9,558 bases of DNA from positions 1-9,558 of the forward strand of contig JARRRL010000104.1 in the NCBI GenBank assembly GCA_037380725.1. The letters are read 5' to 3'. Of the stretch, positions 1 through 7,039 are shown one piece after another (within the stretch, counting starts at the first letter, position 1; each line of letters begins with the position of its first letter). This stretch comes from JARRRL01 sp037380725. Its GTDB lineage: Bacteria > Pseudomonadota > Gammaproteobacteria > Pseudomonadales > JANQJO01. Both the position numbers and the translations under genes were made by a program. The notes beneath the pieces are model-generated. The model had not been told where the DNA came from and made no database searches. It saw nothing but the letters and a program-made list of their open reading frames with translations.

Positions 1-387
1 GGGGTAAACGAGCAACCGGGATCCGCGTCTGTGGTGCAGTCTGTTTCTACGACGCTGAATGCAGTGGGTTACTCCGGCATAGGCTATACCACCTCTGGAG
101 TTCGCGCGTTGCCCTTGTCTAAATCAGGTGATCAGTACGTAGAGGCTAATGCTGAGAACGCATTGAAAGGCTCCTATCCGTTATCTCGAGCCTTATATGT
201 GTATATTAATAAAGCGCCTAATAAGCCTTTAGCGCCATTGGAACGGGAATTTTTGAGGTTGGTGCTGTCTCGCGCTGGACAAGAGATTGTCGTGAAAGAT
301 GGCTACATTCCTTTGCCTGCTAGTAACGTTTTGAAAACATTAACATCTTTGGGGATAGAGTCCAAGTTGGCGCAAAAGGCGCTTTAA
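1..387 (+). CDS. pstS: Phosphate ABC transporter, periplasmic phosphate-binding protein PstS (C-terminal part, 5' end outside window)
   Basis: The frame is open from base 1 to a TAA at 385-387, giving the last 128 residues of the protein. PstS binds inorganic phosphate in the periplasm and delivers it to the PstC/PstA channel. The visible part has a PGSASVVQ segment, then YSGIGYTTSGVRALPLS, and ends with PLSRALYVYINKAPNKPLAP and VVKDGYIPLPAS. This is the closing region of the Pseudomonas/Vibrio-type phosphate-binding proteins (COG0226 family), as I remember them. The GTG codons at 31 and 34 are internal, because the homology-like sequence runs upstream of them to the window edge. The position directly before pstC, pstA, pstB and phoU supports the call. 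A strong terminator follows the stop. The signal peptide and N-terminal lobe cannot be seen. Confidence 0.93.
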   Translation, partial: GVNEQPGSASVVQSVSTTLNAVGYSGIGYTTSGVRALPLSKSGDQYVEANAENALKGSYPLSRALYVYINKAPNKPLAPLEREFLRLVLSRAGQEIVVKDGYIPLPASNVLKTLTSLGIESKLAQKAL

Positions 388-451
388 GACGCTCCCTCTA
401 AAAGAGTTAAGTGTTTGTTGCCTTTATTGGGCTTGAATCGGTATAGTGTCG

Positions 452-477
452 GCGGGGCCGGGTGCCCCGCTTTGTTG
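452..477 (+). terminator. Rho-independent terminator after pstS
   Basis: A perfect 7-bp G+C-only stem, GCGGGGC at 452-458 pairing with GCCCCGC at 464-470, encloses a 5-base loop and is followed by TTTGTTG. It lies 65 bases after the pstS stop. It would end most pstS transcripts, or act as a partial terminator so that PstS is made in excess over the membrane subunits. The T-run is interrupted by a G, so read-through is plausible. Confidence 0.8.
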
Positions 478-520
478 TATCGTGTGGTGCCGTACATCCA
501 GAATGTAAATAGACTTATAG

Positions 521-564
521 TTTAGATAATTTTAGATAGTTAATTATTAGATAATAAAGATAAT
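521..564. repeat. AT-rich block with four GATAAT-like repeats
   Basis: TTAGATAAT occurs at 522-530 and 547-555, with one-mismatch TTAGATAGT at 532-540 and a more diverged AAAGATAAT at 556-564. The first two copies form tandem 10-base units (TTTAGATAAT, TTTAGATAGT). The spacing of starts is 10, 15 and 9 bases, roughly helical for the first pair. The block could bind a regulator or be an easily melted or bent promoter element. Function is not shown by the sequence. Confidence 0.55.
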
Positions 565-788
565 CCACGGTACCGCGACAGGCTATTTCCAGCGCAGAAT
601 GTTAACGGTAGCGTATAAAACATCCATAATTCAATTTTCAAAGACGATTTCCAAAGACATCCTCCCCTCTAGACCTTGTGTTCGTTGAAATCGGTTCAAG
701 GCAGGGCATAGCACATCGGTTTGTTGATCAGGTTTATTTGGGATTTGTACTGTTCGAGTGAGCGATTTGGTGGAACGGTGATTTCTGC

Positions 789-3137
789 ATGAATAAAGTG
801 AATGTCGACACGACGAGGGTTCCCCCGCTTCCTAGCATTCCAAGCTATGCCCCTGTGCTCCGTCGAGTCAAAGATCGCTTGGCGCGGGCGGTGATTGCGT
901 TGGGTGGCGGTGGTGTCATCATCGCGATTATGCTGATATTTTGTTATCTCCTGTATGAAGTGATTCCACTCTTTGTTCCGGCCAGTATGACGTTCCGTGC
1001 TTCTCAGTCATGGACTGAAAATGAAAAAAGTATTACTTCGAAAAAAGGTTCTTCCAATGAGTTTGGTTTATTGGACGAATTAGGCGAAGTGCTGGTTTAT
1101 TGGAACGACGAGGGCTATGTACTGATGCGTCGCCAAAGCGGTGAACGCATTCAGCAAGTGCGGTTTCGCGACGTAATTTCCGCTCCCGATAACGTGAAAC
1201 CACGCGTGGTCCCTAATAGCGTGACTAACGCTCCAACTTTTGCGCTCTTAAGACCTGGTTTTTTGGAACTGTTTGATATCCAGTTTGATGTGATCTATCC
1301 GGAGCACGGCGGTCGTCAGGTGGTGCCGCGCATTCAACCAACGTTTGAGTCACCATTGGTGCTTCCTGACAAGCTGGCTGATCGAAATTCGGCTACGCGT
1401 CATTCCGCCATTAACCGTGAAACATTTACGGATGCGGTGAGCACGTTTCGACGCACCGAAGACAGCCTTGCTTGGGCGGGATCATGGCCGGATGGCCGCG
1501 TGGTGGTGCAGAAGTGGAACCTGGAAACCGGCTTGTTTGATGAGAGTTTACAGGCTGTGGCAGATACCACTTATGTCGTAGACTTGCCGGATGGAGCCGC
1601 TCAGAAACTGTTATTGGGACCAAACCTGCGTTGGCTTTATGCGATTCAGCCGGGCGGCGTACTCCGTGTTTACGATCTACAGCGCGATCGTCCGGCCATC
1701 GTTTTTACCTTGGATTTACCGGATCAACGCGAAATTACAGCCAGTCAGTTTTTGTTGGGCAGTGTTTCGTTGCTGTTGGGGGACAGTGGTGGTCGTGTGA
1801 GTCAAATCGCGTCCTTTCGAAACAGTGACAACACATACCAATTTGCGATCCTACGTCACTTTGATCTGAGTGATGCAGCCATCACGCACATCGAATCTGA
1901 GCAGCGCCGCAAAGGCTTTGTGACGGTGGATGCGAATGGACAATTATTCCTTTCGAATACCACTTCCGAGCGCGTTGTTTTAACGCATCCGTTGAATAAA
2001 AATCGGGTGGGGCTGCCGGTTTTGAGTCCGCGTGCGGATACGCTGGTGATGGTGAATACAGCGGGCATTCACGCTTTTGATGTGCAGAATAAGCACCCGG
2101 AAGTGTCGTGGAGCAGTTTGTGGCAAAAAGTGTGGTATGAGGGTTATGCGGAACCCGACTATTTGTGGCAATCTTCCGCTGCAAACAATGATTTCGAACC
2201 AAAAATGAGTTTGGTTCCGCTGTCTTTTGGTACCTTGAAGGCGGCCTTTTATGCCATGCTCTTGGCCATGCCCTTGGCGATTTGTGGTGCGGTGTTTACC
2301 GCGTATTTTATGGCACCTAGCTTGCGGCGCAAAGTCAAACCGGCCATTGAATTAATGGAGGCGCTGCCCACGGTTATTTTAGGATTTTTAGCTGGTTTGT
2401 GGTTGGCGCCTTTGGTGGAACAGAATTTAGTGGGTATCTTTTCCATTTTGTTTCTGACACCGCTGATTTTTTTGCTTACCGCTGTGGGGATCATGGCGTT
2501 GCCCGTTTCAATACGCCACCGGATCGCGCCGCCCGGCTGGGAGCCCTTAGTGTTGATTCCAGCGCTGATTGTTTCCATCTCGGTGAGTATGTCGATCAGT
2601 GATCCCATTCAAAGTGCTTTTTTTGGTGGTGATGTCAGCATTTGGCTCCGGGACGAATGGGGGATTACGTATCGACAACGGAATGCTTTGGTGGTGGGTT
2701 TTGCGATGGGGTTTGCGGTTATCCCCACCATTTTTTCTATTGCTGAAGACGCCATTTTTGCGGTACCCAAAAGTTTAACACAAGGTTCGTTGGCCTTAGG
2801 GGCTTCGCCCTGGCAGACCTTGGTGCGTGTGGTGTTGCCCACGGCCAGTCCGGGTATCTTTTCGGCTGTGATGATTGGTTTTGGTCGAGCGGTCGGTGAA
2901 ACGATGATTGTGTTGATGGCGACGGGGAATACGCCCATCATGGATTTTAATATTTTTGAAGGTTTTCGGACGCTGTCGGCTAATATTGCCGTGGAGTTAC
3001 CGGAAGCGGAGGTTCACAGCACGCATTTTCGTATTTTGTTTTTGGCGGCCTTGGTGCTGTTTTTGTTTACGTTTGTGCTGAACACCACGGCGGAATACGT
3101 ACGCCAACGGCTGCGTGAGAAGTACGGCTCACTGTGA
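789..3137 (+). CDS. pstC: Phosphate ABC transporter permease PstC (long form with periplasmic domain)
   Basis: This 782-residue protein is one of the two inner-membrane channel subunits of the Pst phosphate importer. A cytoplasmic N-terminus is followed by a membrane segment at about residues 35-60. Residues about 65-475 are a large periplasmic region rich in short beta-like segments, perhaps propeller-like. The permease core begins near residue 480 (FGTLKAAFYAMLLAMPLA) and has several membrane helices. The EAA loop that docks on PstB is at about 665-685 (QGSLALGAS...VVLP), followed by GRAVGETMIVLMATGNTP. E. coli PstC has only about 320 residues, so the insert marks the long form known from other gammaproteobacteria. 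The ATG at 789 is preceded by a TGA at 759-761 in frame, and only a weak GGA lies 14 bases upstream. pstA follows after 53 bases. Confidence 0.95.
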   Translation: MNKVNVDTTRVPPLPSIPSYAPVLRRVKDRLARAVIALGGGGVIIAIMLIFCYLLYEVIPLFVPASMTFRASQSWTENEKSITSKKGSSNEFGLLDELGEVLVYWNDEGYVLMRRQSGERIQQVRFRDVISAPDNVKPRVVPNSVTNAPTFALLRPGFLELFDIQFDVIYPEHGGRQVVPRIQPTFESPLVLPDKLADRNSATRHSAINRETFTDAVSTFRRTEDSLAWAGSWPDGRVVVQKWNLETGLFDESLQAVADTTYVVDLPDGAAQKLLLGPNLRWLYAIQPGGVLRVYDLQRDRPAIVFTLDLPDQREITASQFLLGSVSLLLGDSGGRVSQIASFRNSDNTYQFAILRHFDLSDAAITHIESEQRRKGFVTVDANGQLFLSNTTSERVVLTHPLNKNRVGLPVLSPRADTLVMVNTAGIHAFDVQNKHPEVSWSSLWQKVWYEGYAEPDYLWQSSAANNDFEPKMSLVPLSFGTLKAAFYAMLLAMPLAICGAVFTAYFMAPSLRRKVKPAIELMEALPTVILGFLAGLWLAPLVEQNLVGIFSILFLTPLIFLLTAVGIMALPVSIRHRIAPPGWEPLVLIPALIVSISVSMSISDPIQSAFFGGDVSIWLRDEWGITYRQRNALVVGFAMGFAVIPTIFSIAEDAIFAVPKSLTQGSLALGASPWQTLVRVVLPTASPGIFSAVMIGFGRAVGETMIVLMATGNTPIMDFNIFEGFRTLSANIAVELPEAEVHSTHFRILFLAALVLFLFTFVLNTTAEYVRQRLREKYGSL

Positions 3138-3144
3138 TGCACGT

Positions 3145-3187
3145 TTGAACTTAAGGTTGAACTTAAGAGTGAACTTTTAAGGTTAAG
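3145..3187 (+). repeat. Tandem imperfect repeats carrying the pstA ribosome-binding site
   Basis: The pstC-pstA gap contains TTGAACTTAAG at 3145-3155 and again at 3157-3167, then a variant TGAACTTTTAAG at 3170-3181, with a partial GTTAAG at 3182-3187. The last full copy supplies AAGG at 3179-3182, 8 bases before the pstA ATG at 3191. The first copy also carries TTAAGG, and CTTAAG is itself a palindrome. The unit therefore multiplies a Shine-Dalgarno-like core, and neighbouring copies can pair with each other. Confidence 0.7.
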
Positions 3188-3190
3188 CTA

Positions 3191-4861
3191 ATGATGAAAG
3201 TGAGTGCCCGACAATGGTTTCGCCAAGGTCACCCTTGGGTTTGGTTGAATGCTGGAGCGGTTGCCATCAGCATGACCATGGTCTTCGGTTTGCTGGGTTT
3301 TATTGCTGTTAAAGGGGTTTCACACTTTTGGCCGAAATCGCTTGTGGAATTTGATTACACCACACCGGAAGGAAAAGTGGAGCCCATACTGGGAGAGTTT
3401 TTGGATCGTGAAACCGTTTCAGCTGAACGGCTTCGTCAGACGCACGTGGCGCTGGCATCCAAGGTGGAATTTGTGGAACGTGTGCAGGTCAAGGTGGGTA
3501 ACCGGGATGTAACGGGGCGGGATTTCCGTTGGGTGTTAAACGATTACATAACGGCACCTCGTTATCCGGAACAGGCCACTGTTTTTGAGCGCCGAGAATG
3601 GGGTAATTTTTATGGTTATCCGATTGGCATTCTGGAAAATGGTCAGCCTATTCCGGCGTCTCCAGAGGATGTGTGGCCGATGTTGTCAGAGCGTTTGGCG
3701 CGTGCCTTGGCGCTGCACGACTCGATTCGAACCATTGAAGTCAGTGAGATTGGGCGCGTCAATTATGAGATTGAGAAGTGGCGTTTAAAGCGAAAAGCGC
3801 ATGAACTGAATCACACGTATACCGCAGAACGGCAGGCGGAGTTTGCGGCGCAGCAGGCGCGTTTTGACACGGAATATAAGACATTACAAGCGCAATTGCG
3901 GACCTTGTATCAAGAAATCAAGCGTGATGCGCTTGTGGTTGAAACGGTGGACGGGCAACAAAAGGTGTTGGAAGTGGGGCGCCTGGTTCGTGCGTATCAG
4001 CCTAATAATATGAGTGGATGGGCAAAAGCGTTGCTCTATGTCGAGCGCTTACGTGAATTTGTGTTTGATGAACCGCGTGAAGCCAATACAGAAGGTGGGG
4101 TGTTTCCCGCCATTTTTGGGACGGTTACGATGGTGATGGTGATGTCGATAATCGTAACGCCTTTTGGTGTGGTGGCGGCGATTTATTTGCGTGAATACGC
4201 GACGCAGGGCCCATTGACGCGCGCCATTCGTATTGCGGTGAATAATTTAGCGGGCGTACCCTCTATCGTGTATGGGGTTTTTGGTCTGGGTTTTTTTGTG
4301 TATGCCATTGGCGGCAGTATCGATCAGGTGTTTTACCAGGAATCTTTGCCGTCACCGATGTTTGGTACGCCCGGTTTGTTGTGGGCGGCTTTGACTTTAG
4401 CGTTGTTAACGGTACCGGTGGTCATTGTGGCCACGGAGGAAGGGTTGGCGCGTATACCACGCGCGGTGCGTGAGGGCAGTTTGGCTTTGGGTGCCACGAA
4501 AGCGGAGACCTTGTGGCGGGTGGTGTTGCCGATGGCCAGCCCCGCTATAATGACAGGGTTGATCTTGGCGATTGCACGAGCCGCTGGCGAAGTAGCGCCA
4601 CTGATGTTGGTGGGGGTGGTGAAGTTGGCGCCAAACTTACCCATGGACTTCAACGCACCTTTTATTCATTTAGAGCGTAAGTTTATGCATCTGGGGTTTC
4701 ACATCTACGACGTGGGTTTTCAAAGTCCGAATGTTGAAGCCGCTCGTCCTTTGGTTTACGCCACAGCGTTTCTGTTGGTGGCCGTGATTGCGGTGCTGAA
4801 TTTAAGTGCCGTCATGGTGAGAAATCGATTGCGTGAACGATATAAAAGCTTAGAGCACTGA
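3191..4861 (+). CDS. pstA: Phosphate ABC transporter permease PstA (long form)
   Basis: This 556-residue protein is the second channel subunit, pairing with PstC. A membrane segment spans about residues 18-41. A periplasmic region follows to about residue 300; within it residues about 186-255 are charged and heptad-like (for example ERQAEFAAQQARFDTEYKTL), which suggests a coiled-coil hairpin. The permease core starts at FPAIFGT (residue 305). It contains NNLAGVPSIVYGVFGLGF, and the EAA loop at about 428-450 (EGSLALGATKAETLWRVVLP), then ARAAGEVAPLMLVG. E. coli PstA has about 300 residues, so this is the long type that accompanies long PstC. Two ATG codons stand together at 3191 and 3194; either could start, with AAGG 8 bases before the first. 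pstB begins 16 bases after the stop. Confidence 0.95.
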   Translation: MMKVSARQWFRQGHPWVWLNAGAVAISMTMVFGLLGFIAVKGVSHFWPKSLVEFDYTTPEGKVEPILGEFLDRETVSAERLRQTHVALASKVEFVERVQVKVGNRDVTGRDFRWVLNDYITAPRYPEQATVFERREWGNFYGYPIGILENGQPIPASPEDVWPMLSERLARALALHDSIRTIEVSEIGRVNYEIEKWRLKRKAHELNHTYTAERQAEFAAQQARFDTEYKTLQAQLRTLYQEIKRDALVVETVDGQQKVLEVGRLVRAYQPNNMSGWAKALLYVERLREFVFDEPREANTEGGVFPAIFGTVTMVMVMSIIVTPFGVVAAIYLREYATQGPLTRAIRIAVNNLAGVPSIVYGVFGLGFFVYAIGGSIDQVFYQESLPSPMFGTPGLLWAALTLALLTVPVVIVATEEGLARIPRAVREGSLALGATKAETLWRVVLPMASPAIMTGLILAIARAAGEVAPLMLVGVVKLAPNLPMDFNAPFIHLERKFMHLGFHIYDVGFQSPNVEAARPLVYATAFLLVAVIAVLNLSAVMVRNRLRERYKSLEH

Positions 4862-4877
4862 AGCGGATGAAAGAGTG

Positions 4878-5795
4878 ATGAATATGCAAACTATTGATAG
4901 ACGGGATGCCGCGCCGCAAGCTGAAGCGCCAGAGTGGACTCAAGATATGAGCAATCCAGGTGAGGGTCACCGTTTGGGTGATGGCCACAGTATTGATGTT
5001 TCTCGAATTCGTGAAAGTAATATTTTGGACATTGACGACGAGACCTTGGCGATGTCGGTCGAGAATTTGTGTCTTTTTTACGGTGATAAACAAGCGCTGA
5101 AAAATGTGAATTTAAAAATCGCGGAACATCGGGTGACGGCGTTCATTGGTCCCAGTGGCTGTGGTAAATCCACGTTGCTGCGCTGTTTTAATCGAATGAA
5201 CGATTTGGTCGATGGGGTGTCAATTAGTGGTGAGATTCGACAGCACGGTCGAAACATTTTTGATCGACATGTGGATGTGACGGAGCTGCGTCGGAAAGTG
5301 GGTATGGTCTTTCAAAAGCCAAATCCTTTTCCAAAATCCATCTACGAGAATGTAGCTTATGGTTTGCGGATATTGGGGATAAACCGAAAACGCGTGATTG
5401 ATGAGCGTGTGGAATGGGCCTTGAGAGCCGCCGCATTGTGGGATGAAGTGAAAGATCGATTGAATGAGCATGCCTTGGGTCTGTCCGGTGGGCAGCAACA
5501 ACGCTTGGTGATTGCGCGGTGTATTGCGGTGGAACCGCAAGTGCTGTTGCTGGATGAACCGGCTTCGGCCTTGGATCCTATTTCCACGCTGAAAATTGAA
5601 GAGCTGATTAACGAACTTAAGAGTAGTTTTACAATTGTGATTGTGACGCATAACATGCAGCAGGCGGCGCGCGTCTCGGATTACACGGCCTTTATGTATA
5701 TGGGTAATTTGGTTGAGTTTGGTGATACGCGAACTATGTTCACGAATCCAAAGATGAAGCAAACTGAAGATTACATCACCGGTCGGTATGGGTGA
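4878..5795 (+). CDS. pstB: Phosphate ABC transporter ATP-binding protein PstB
   Basis: This is the cytoplasmic ATPase that drives phosphate import and contacts the EAA loops of PstC and PstA. With the ATG at 4878 it has 305 residues. All ABC motifs are intact: Walker A GPSGCGKST (91-99), Q-loop Gln146 in VFQKPNPFPKSIYENV, signature LSGGQQQR (202-209), Walker B VLLLDEP (222-228, with Glu227 as catalytic base), and the switch His258 in VTHNMQQAARVSDY. PNPFPKSI and FNRMNDL are typical of PstB rather than other importers. About 57 mostly acidic, polar residues precede the ABC fold, compared with E. coli PstB of 257 residues. The start is uncertain: GTG 4875, ATG 4878 and ATG 4884 are all in frame. 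GGA at 4865-4867 fits 4878, and GAG at 4873-4875 fits 4884. Confidence 0.95.
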   Translation: MNMQTIDRRDAAPQAEAPEWTQDMSNPGEGHRLGDGHSIDVSRIRESNILDIDDETLAMSVENLCLFYGDKQALKNVNLKIAEHRVTAFIGPSGCGKSTLLRCFNRMNDLVDGVSISGEIRQHGRNIFDRHVDVTELRRKVGMVFQKPNPFPKSIYENVAYGLRILGINRKRVIDERVEWALRAAALWDEVKDRLNEHALGLSGGQQQRLVIARCIAVEPQVLLLDEPASALDPISTLKIEELINELKSSFTIVIVTHNMQQAARVSDYTAFMYMGNLVEFGDTRTMFTNPKMKQTEDYITGRYG

Positions 5796-5818
5796 TTTCG
5801 ATTTCTGAATTTCTTGCT

Positions 5819-5826
5819 GGAGAGGG
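5819..5826 (+). promoter_or_regulatory. Ribosome-binding site deciding the phoU start
   Basis: GGAGAGGG ends 7 bases before the ATG at 5834. It is the strongest Shine-Dalgarno sequence in the operon. It favours this ATG over an in-frame GTG at 5792 that overlaps the pstB stop. Confidence 0.8.
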
Positions 5827-5833
5827 CGTCACC

Positions 5834-6559
5834 ATGGACCAAGAAATTGTTGGTTCTCATATTTCACGTCAATTTAACGCTGATTTGGAAGATCTTAAAA
5901 GCCACTTAATGATGATGGGTGGACTGGTTGAGCGCCAGGTGCAGGACGCGTTGTTATCGATGATCGATGCCGACAGCGCACTGGCTCTCACGGTGCGTGG
6001 TACCGAAAAACGCGTCAATGAGTTGGAAGTGGCCATTGATGAGGAATGCATTCGTATTTTGGCACTGCGTCAGCCGGCCGCTACTGATTTGCGATTGGTC
6101 ATGGCGATCTCCAAGGCGATCACAGACTTGGAGCGTATTGGTGATGAAGCCAGTAAGATTGCTAAATTGGCTTTGCGCCTTGCGGAAGAAGGGCAGGCCC
6201 CGCGCGGTTACGTTGAACTGCGTCATTTAGGCAGTCATGTTCGCGAGATGTTGCATCGGGCCTTGGATGCTTTTGCGCGTTTTGATGTGGAACAGGCCTT
6301 AGCGGTAGCGCAAGAAGATCGAGCGGTTGACTTGGAATACGATGGGGCCATGCGTCAAATGGTGACGTATATGATGGAAGATCCCCGCAGTATTTCGCGT
6401 GCGCTTAATGTAGCATGGTCGTTGCGCGCTTTAGAGCGAGTGGGGGATCATGCGCGGAATTTGGCTGAGCAAGTCATTTATTTGGTCAAAGGCCAAGATA
6501 TTCGTCACAGTAACTTGGAAGAGATCAAGCGCACCATTTTGAAAGGGCAAATGACTTAA
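5834..6559 (+). CDS. phoU: Phosphate transport regulator PhoU
   Basis: PhoU is a cytoplasmic all-helical protein that associates with the Pst transporter and the sensor kinase PhoR, holding the Pho regulon off when phosphate is plentiful. From the ATG at 5834 the protein has 241 residues, the same length as E. coli PhoU. It shows the two-bundle repeat: each half has a metal-site helix, DLERIGDEA at 98-106 and LERVGDHARNLAE around Glu201 and Asp205. The N-terminus (HISRQFNADLEDLKSHLMMMGG) is typical. The in-frame GTG at 5792, overlapping the pstB TGA, would add 14 residues but lacks a good ribosome-binding site. The gene is last in the operon. Its stop is only 16 bases from the stop of a convergent gene, with no clear terminator between. 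Confidence 0.95.
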   Translation: MDQEIVGSHISRQFNADLEDLKSHLMMMGGLVERQVQDALLSMIDADSALALTVRGTEKRVNELEVAIDEECIRILALRQPAATDLRLVMAISKAITDLERIGDEASKIAKLALRLAEEGQAPRGYVELRHLGSHVREMLHRALDAFARFDVEQALAVAQEDRAVDLEYDGAMRQMVTYMMEDPRSISRALNVAWSLRALERVGDHARNLAEQVIYLVKGQDIRHSNLEEIKRTILKGQMT

Positions 6560-6575
6560 TGTGTGGTCGCGTGGC

Positions 6576-6800
6576 TCAGTGTTGCGCCGAGTGCAGCAGT
6601 TCGTTTTTCAGAATTTCCATGGCGCCGATGATTTCCAAGGTCGATAAATCAGAGACTTCAAGGGCAAAGTCGGCTTCATGATCACGTAAAATAACGGCCG
6701 CTAAAGAAGTCAACTGGCCTCGCTTTGCTTCAGCGAGCAGTTCTTCCAGCAGTCTGACCAGACGTGTGTTTGGCGGTGTTATGCCAACAACGTTTCCCAT
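6576..6800 (-). CDS. Small hypothetical protein (74 residues)
   Basis: I do not recognise a named family. The protein begins MGNVVGITPPNT, then a helix-like stretch LVRLLEELLAEAKRGQLTSL, a likely strand AAVILRDHEADFALEV, and a closing helix TLEIIGAMEILKNELLHSA. This resembles small conserved bacterial and phage proteins with an LLxxAkxGxl-type core, from memory only. The ATG at 6800 has GAGGAA at 6807-6812, 6 bases upstream. A GTG at 6821 in the same frame, with AAGGA 6 bases upstream, would give 81 residues and is a real alternative. No signal peptide or membrane segment is visible, so it is probably cytoplasmic. It converges on phoU and has an 8-bp inverted repeat just upstream. Confidence 0.7.
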   Translation of the reverse strand: MGNVVGITPPNTRLVRLLEELLAEAKRGQLTSLAAVILRDHEADFALEVSDLSTLEIIGAMEILKNELLHSAQH

Positions 6801-6829
6801 GTTTTGTTCCTCGCAATCCACAGGTGATC

Positions 6830-6866
6830 CTTTTCAAAATAATATAAAAAACAGCCTCTTGAAAAG
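6830..6866. repeat. Perfect 8-bp inverted repeat upstream of the 74-residue gene
   Basis: CTTTTCAA at 6830-6837 and TTGAAAAG at 6859-6866 are exact inverted copies with 21 bases between them. The AT-rich centre holds TATTAT/TATATT-like sequences on the minus strand. The left arm overlaps the AAGGA that would serve the GTG start at 6821. It could be an operator over a promoter or a 5'-leader hairpin hiding that ribosome-binding site. Confidence 0.45.
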
Positions 6867-7039
6867 AATGTCTCGTAATGTAGGGTTCGTTTTTATTGTA
6901 CCAGACCTGGGCGCTGATAATTTTATAATATCTGGAAAATTTTTGTGAACACGTTATGAGAAAGAATGTTTTTATAATTTAAACGTCTATGTGCCGAAAA
7001 CGTGTTGAAGATGGTGAAGATCAACTTATTGTAATAGAA
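6867..7039. other. AT-rich spacer between the two small minus-strand genes
   Basis: No open frame with start signals was found. On the minus strand TACAAT at 6895-6900 is a fair -10, but no -35 lies at 16-18 bases; TTATCA at 6915-6920 is only 14 bases away. AACACGTT (6948-6955) and AACGTGTT (6999-7006) form an 8-bp inverted pair 43 bases apart, possibly by chance. No hairpin followed by a T-run for the 7040-7480 gene was seen. Confidence 0.4.

Larger units (their letters stand above)
388..788. other. pstS-pstC intergenic region (401 bases, no gene)
   Basis: No open frame with a plausible start and ribosome-binding site was found here. It holds the pstS terminator, an AT-rich repeat block at 521-564, and a short direct repeat CAAAGAC at 639-645 and 652-658, each copy preceded by a TTTC-like run. 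A TATAAA lies at 614-619 but has no good -35 at the usual distance. I found no convincing Pho box (paired CTGTCAT-like half-sites). Such a long gap inside a pst operon suggests a separate or internal promoter for pstC, but I cannot place one with confidence. Confidence 0.6.

Noticed and set aside
480..788. Possible Pho box upstream of pstC
   Set aside because: The best candidate, around 503-520, matches only about half of the CTGTCAT-type double repeat, which is no better than chance in AT-rich sequence.
2249..2941. Long minus-strand open frames inside pstC, pstA, pstB and lysA
   Set aside because: They are antisense to strongly supported genes, have low-complexity or odd composition, and have no start signals.
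5792..5833. GTG start for phoU overlapping the pstB stop
   Set aside because: No Shine-Dalgarno sequence precedes it, while ATG 5834 has a strong one and gives the usual 241-residue PhoU.
6948..7006. 8-bp inverted pair AACACGTT / AACGTGTT
   Set aside because: The arms are 43 bases apart in AT-rich sequence with no T-run or gene signal attached, so chance is a fair explanation.
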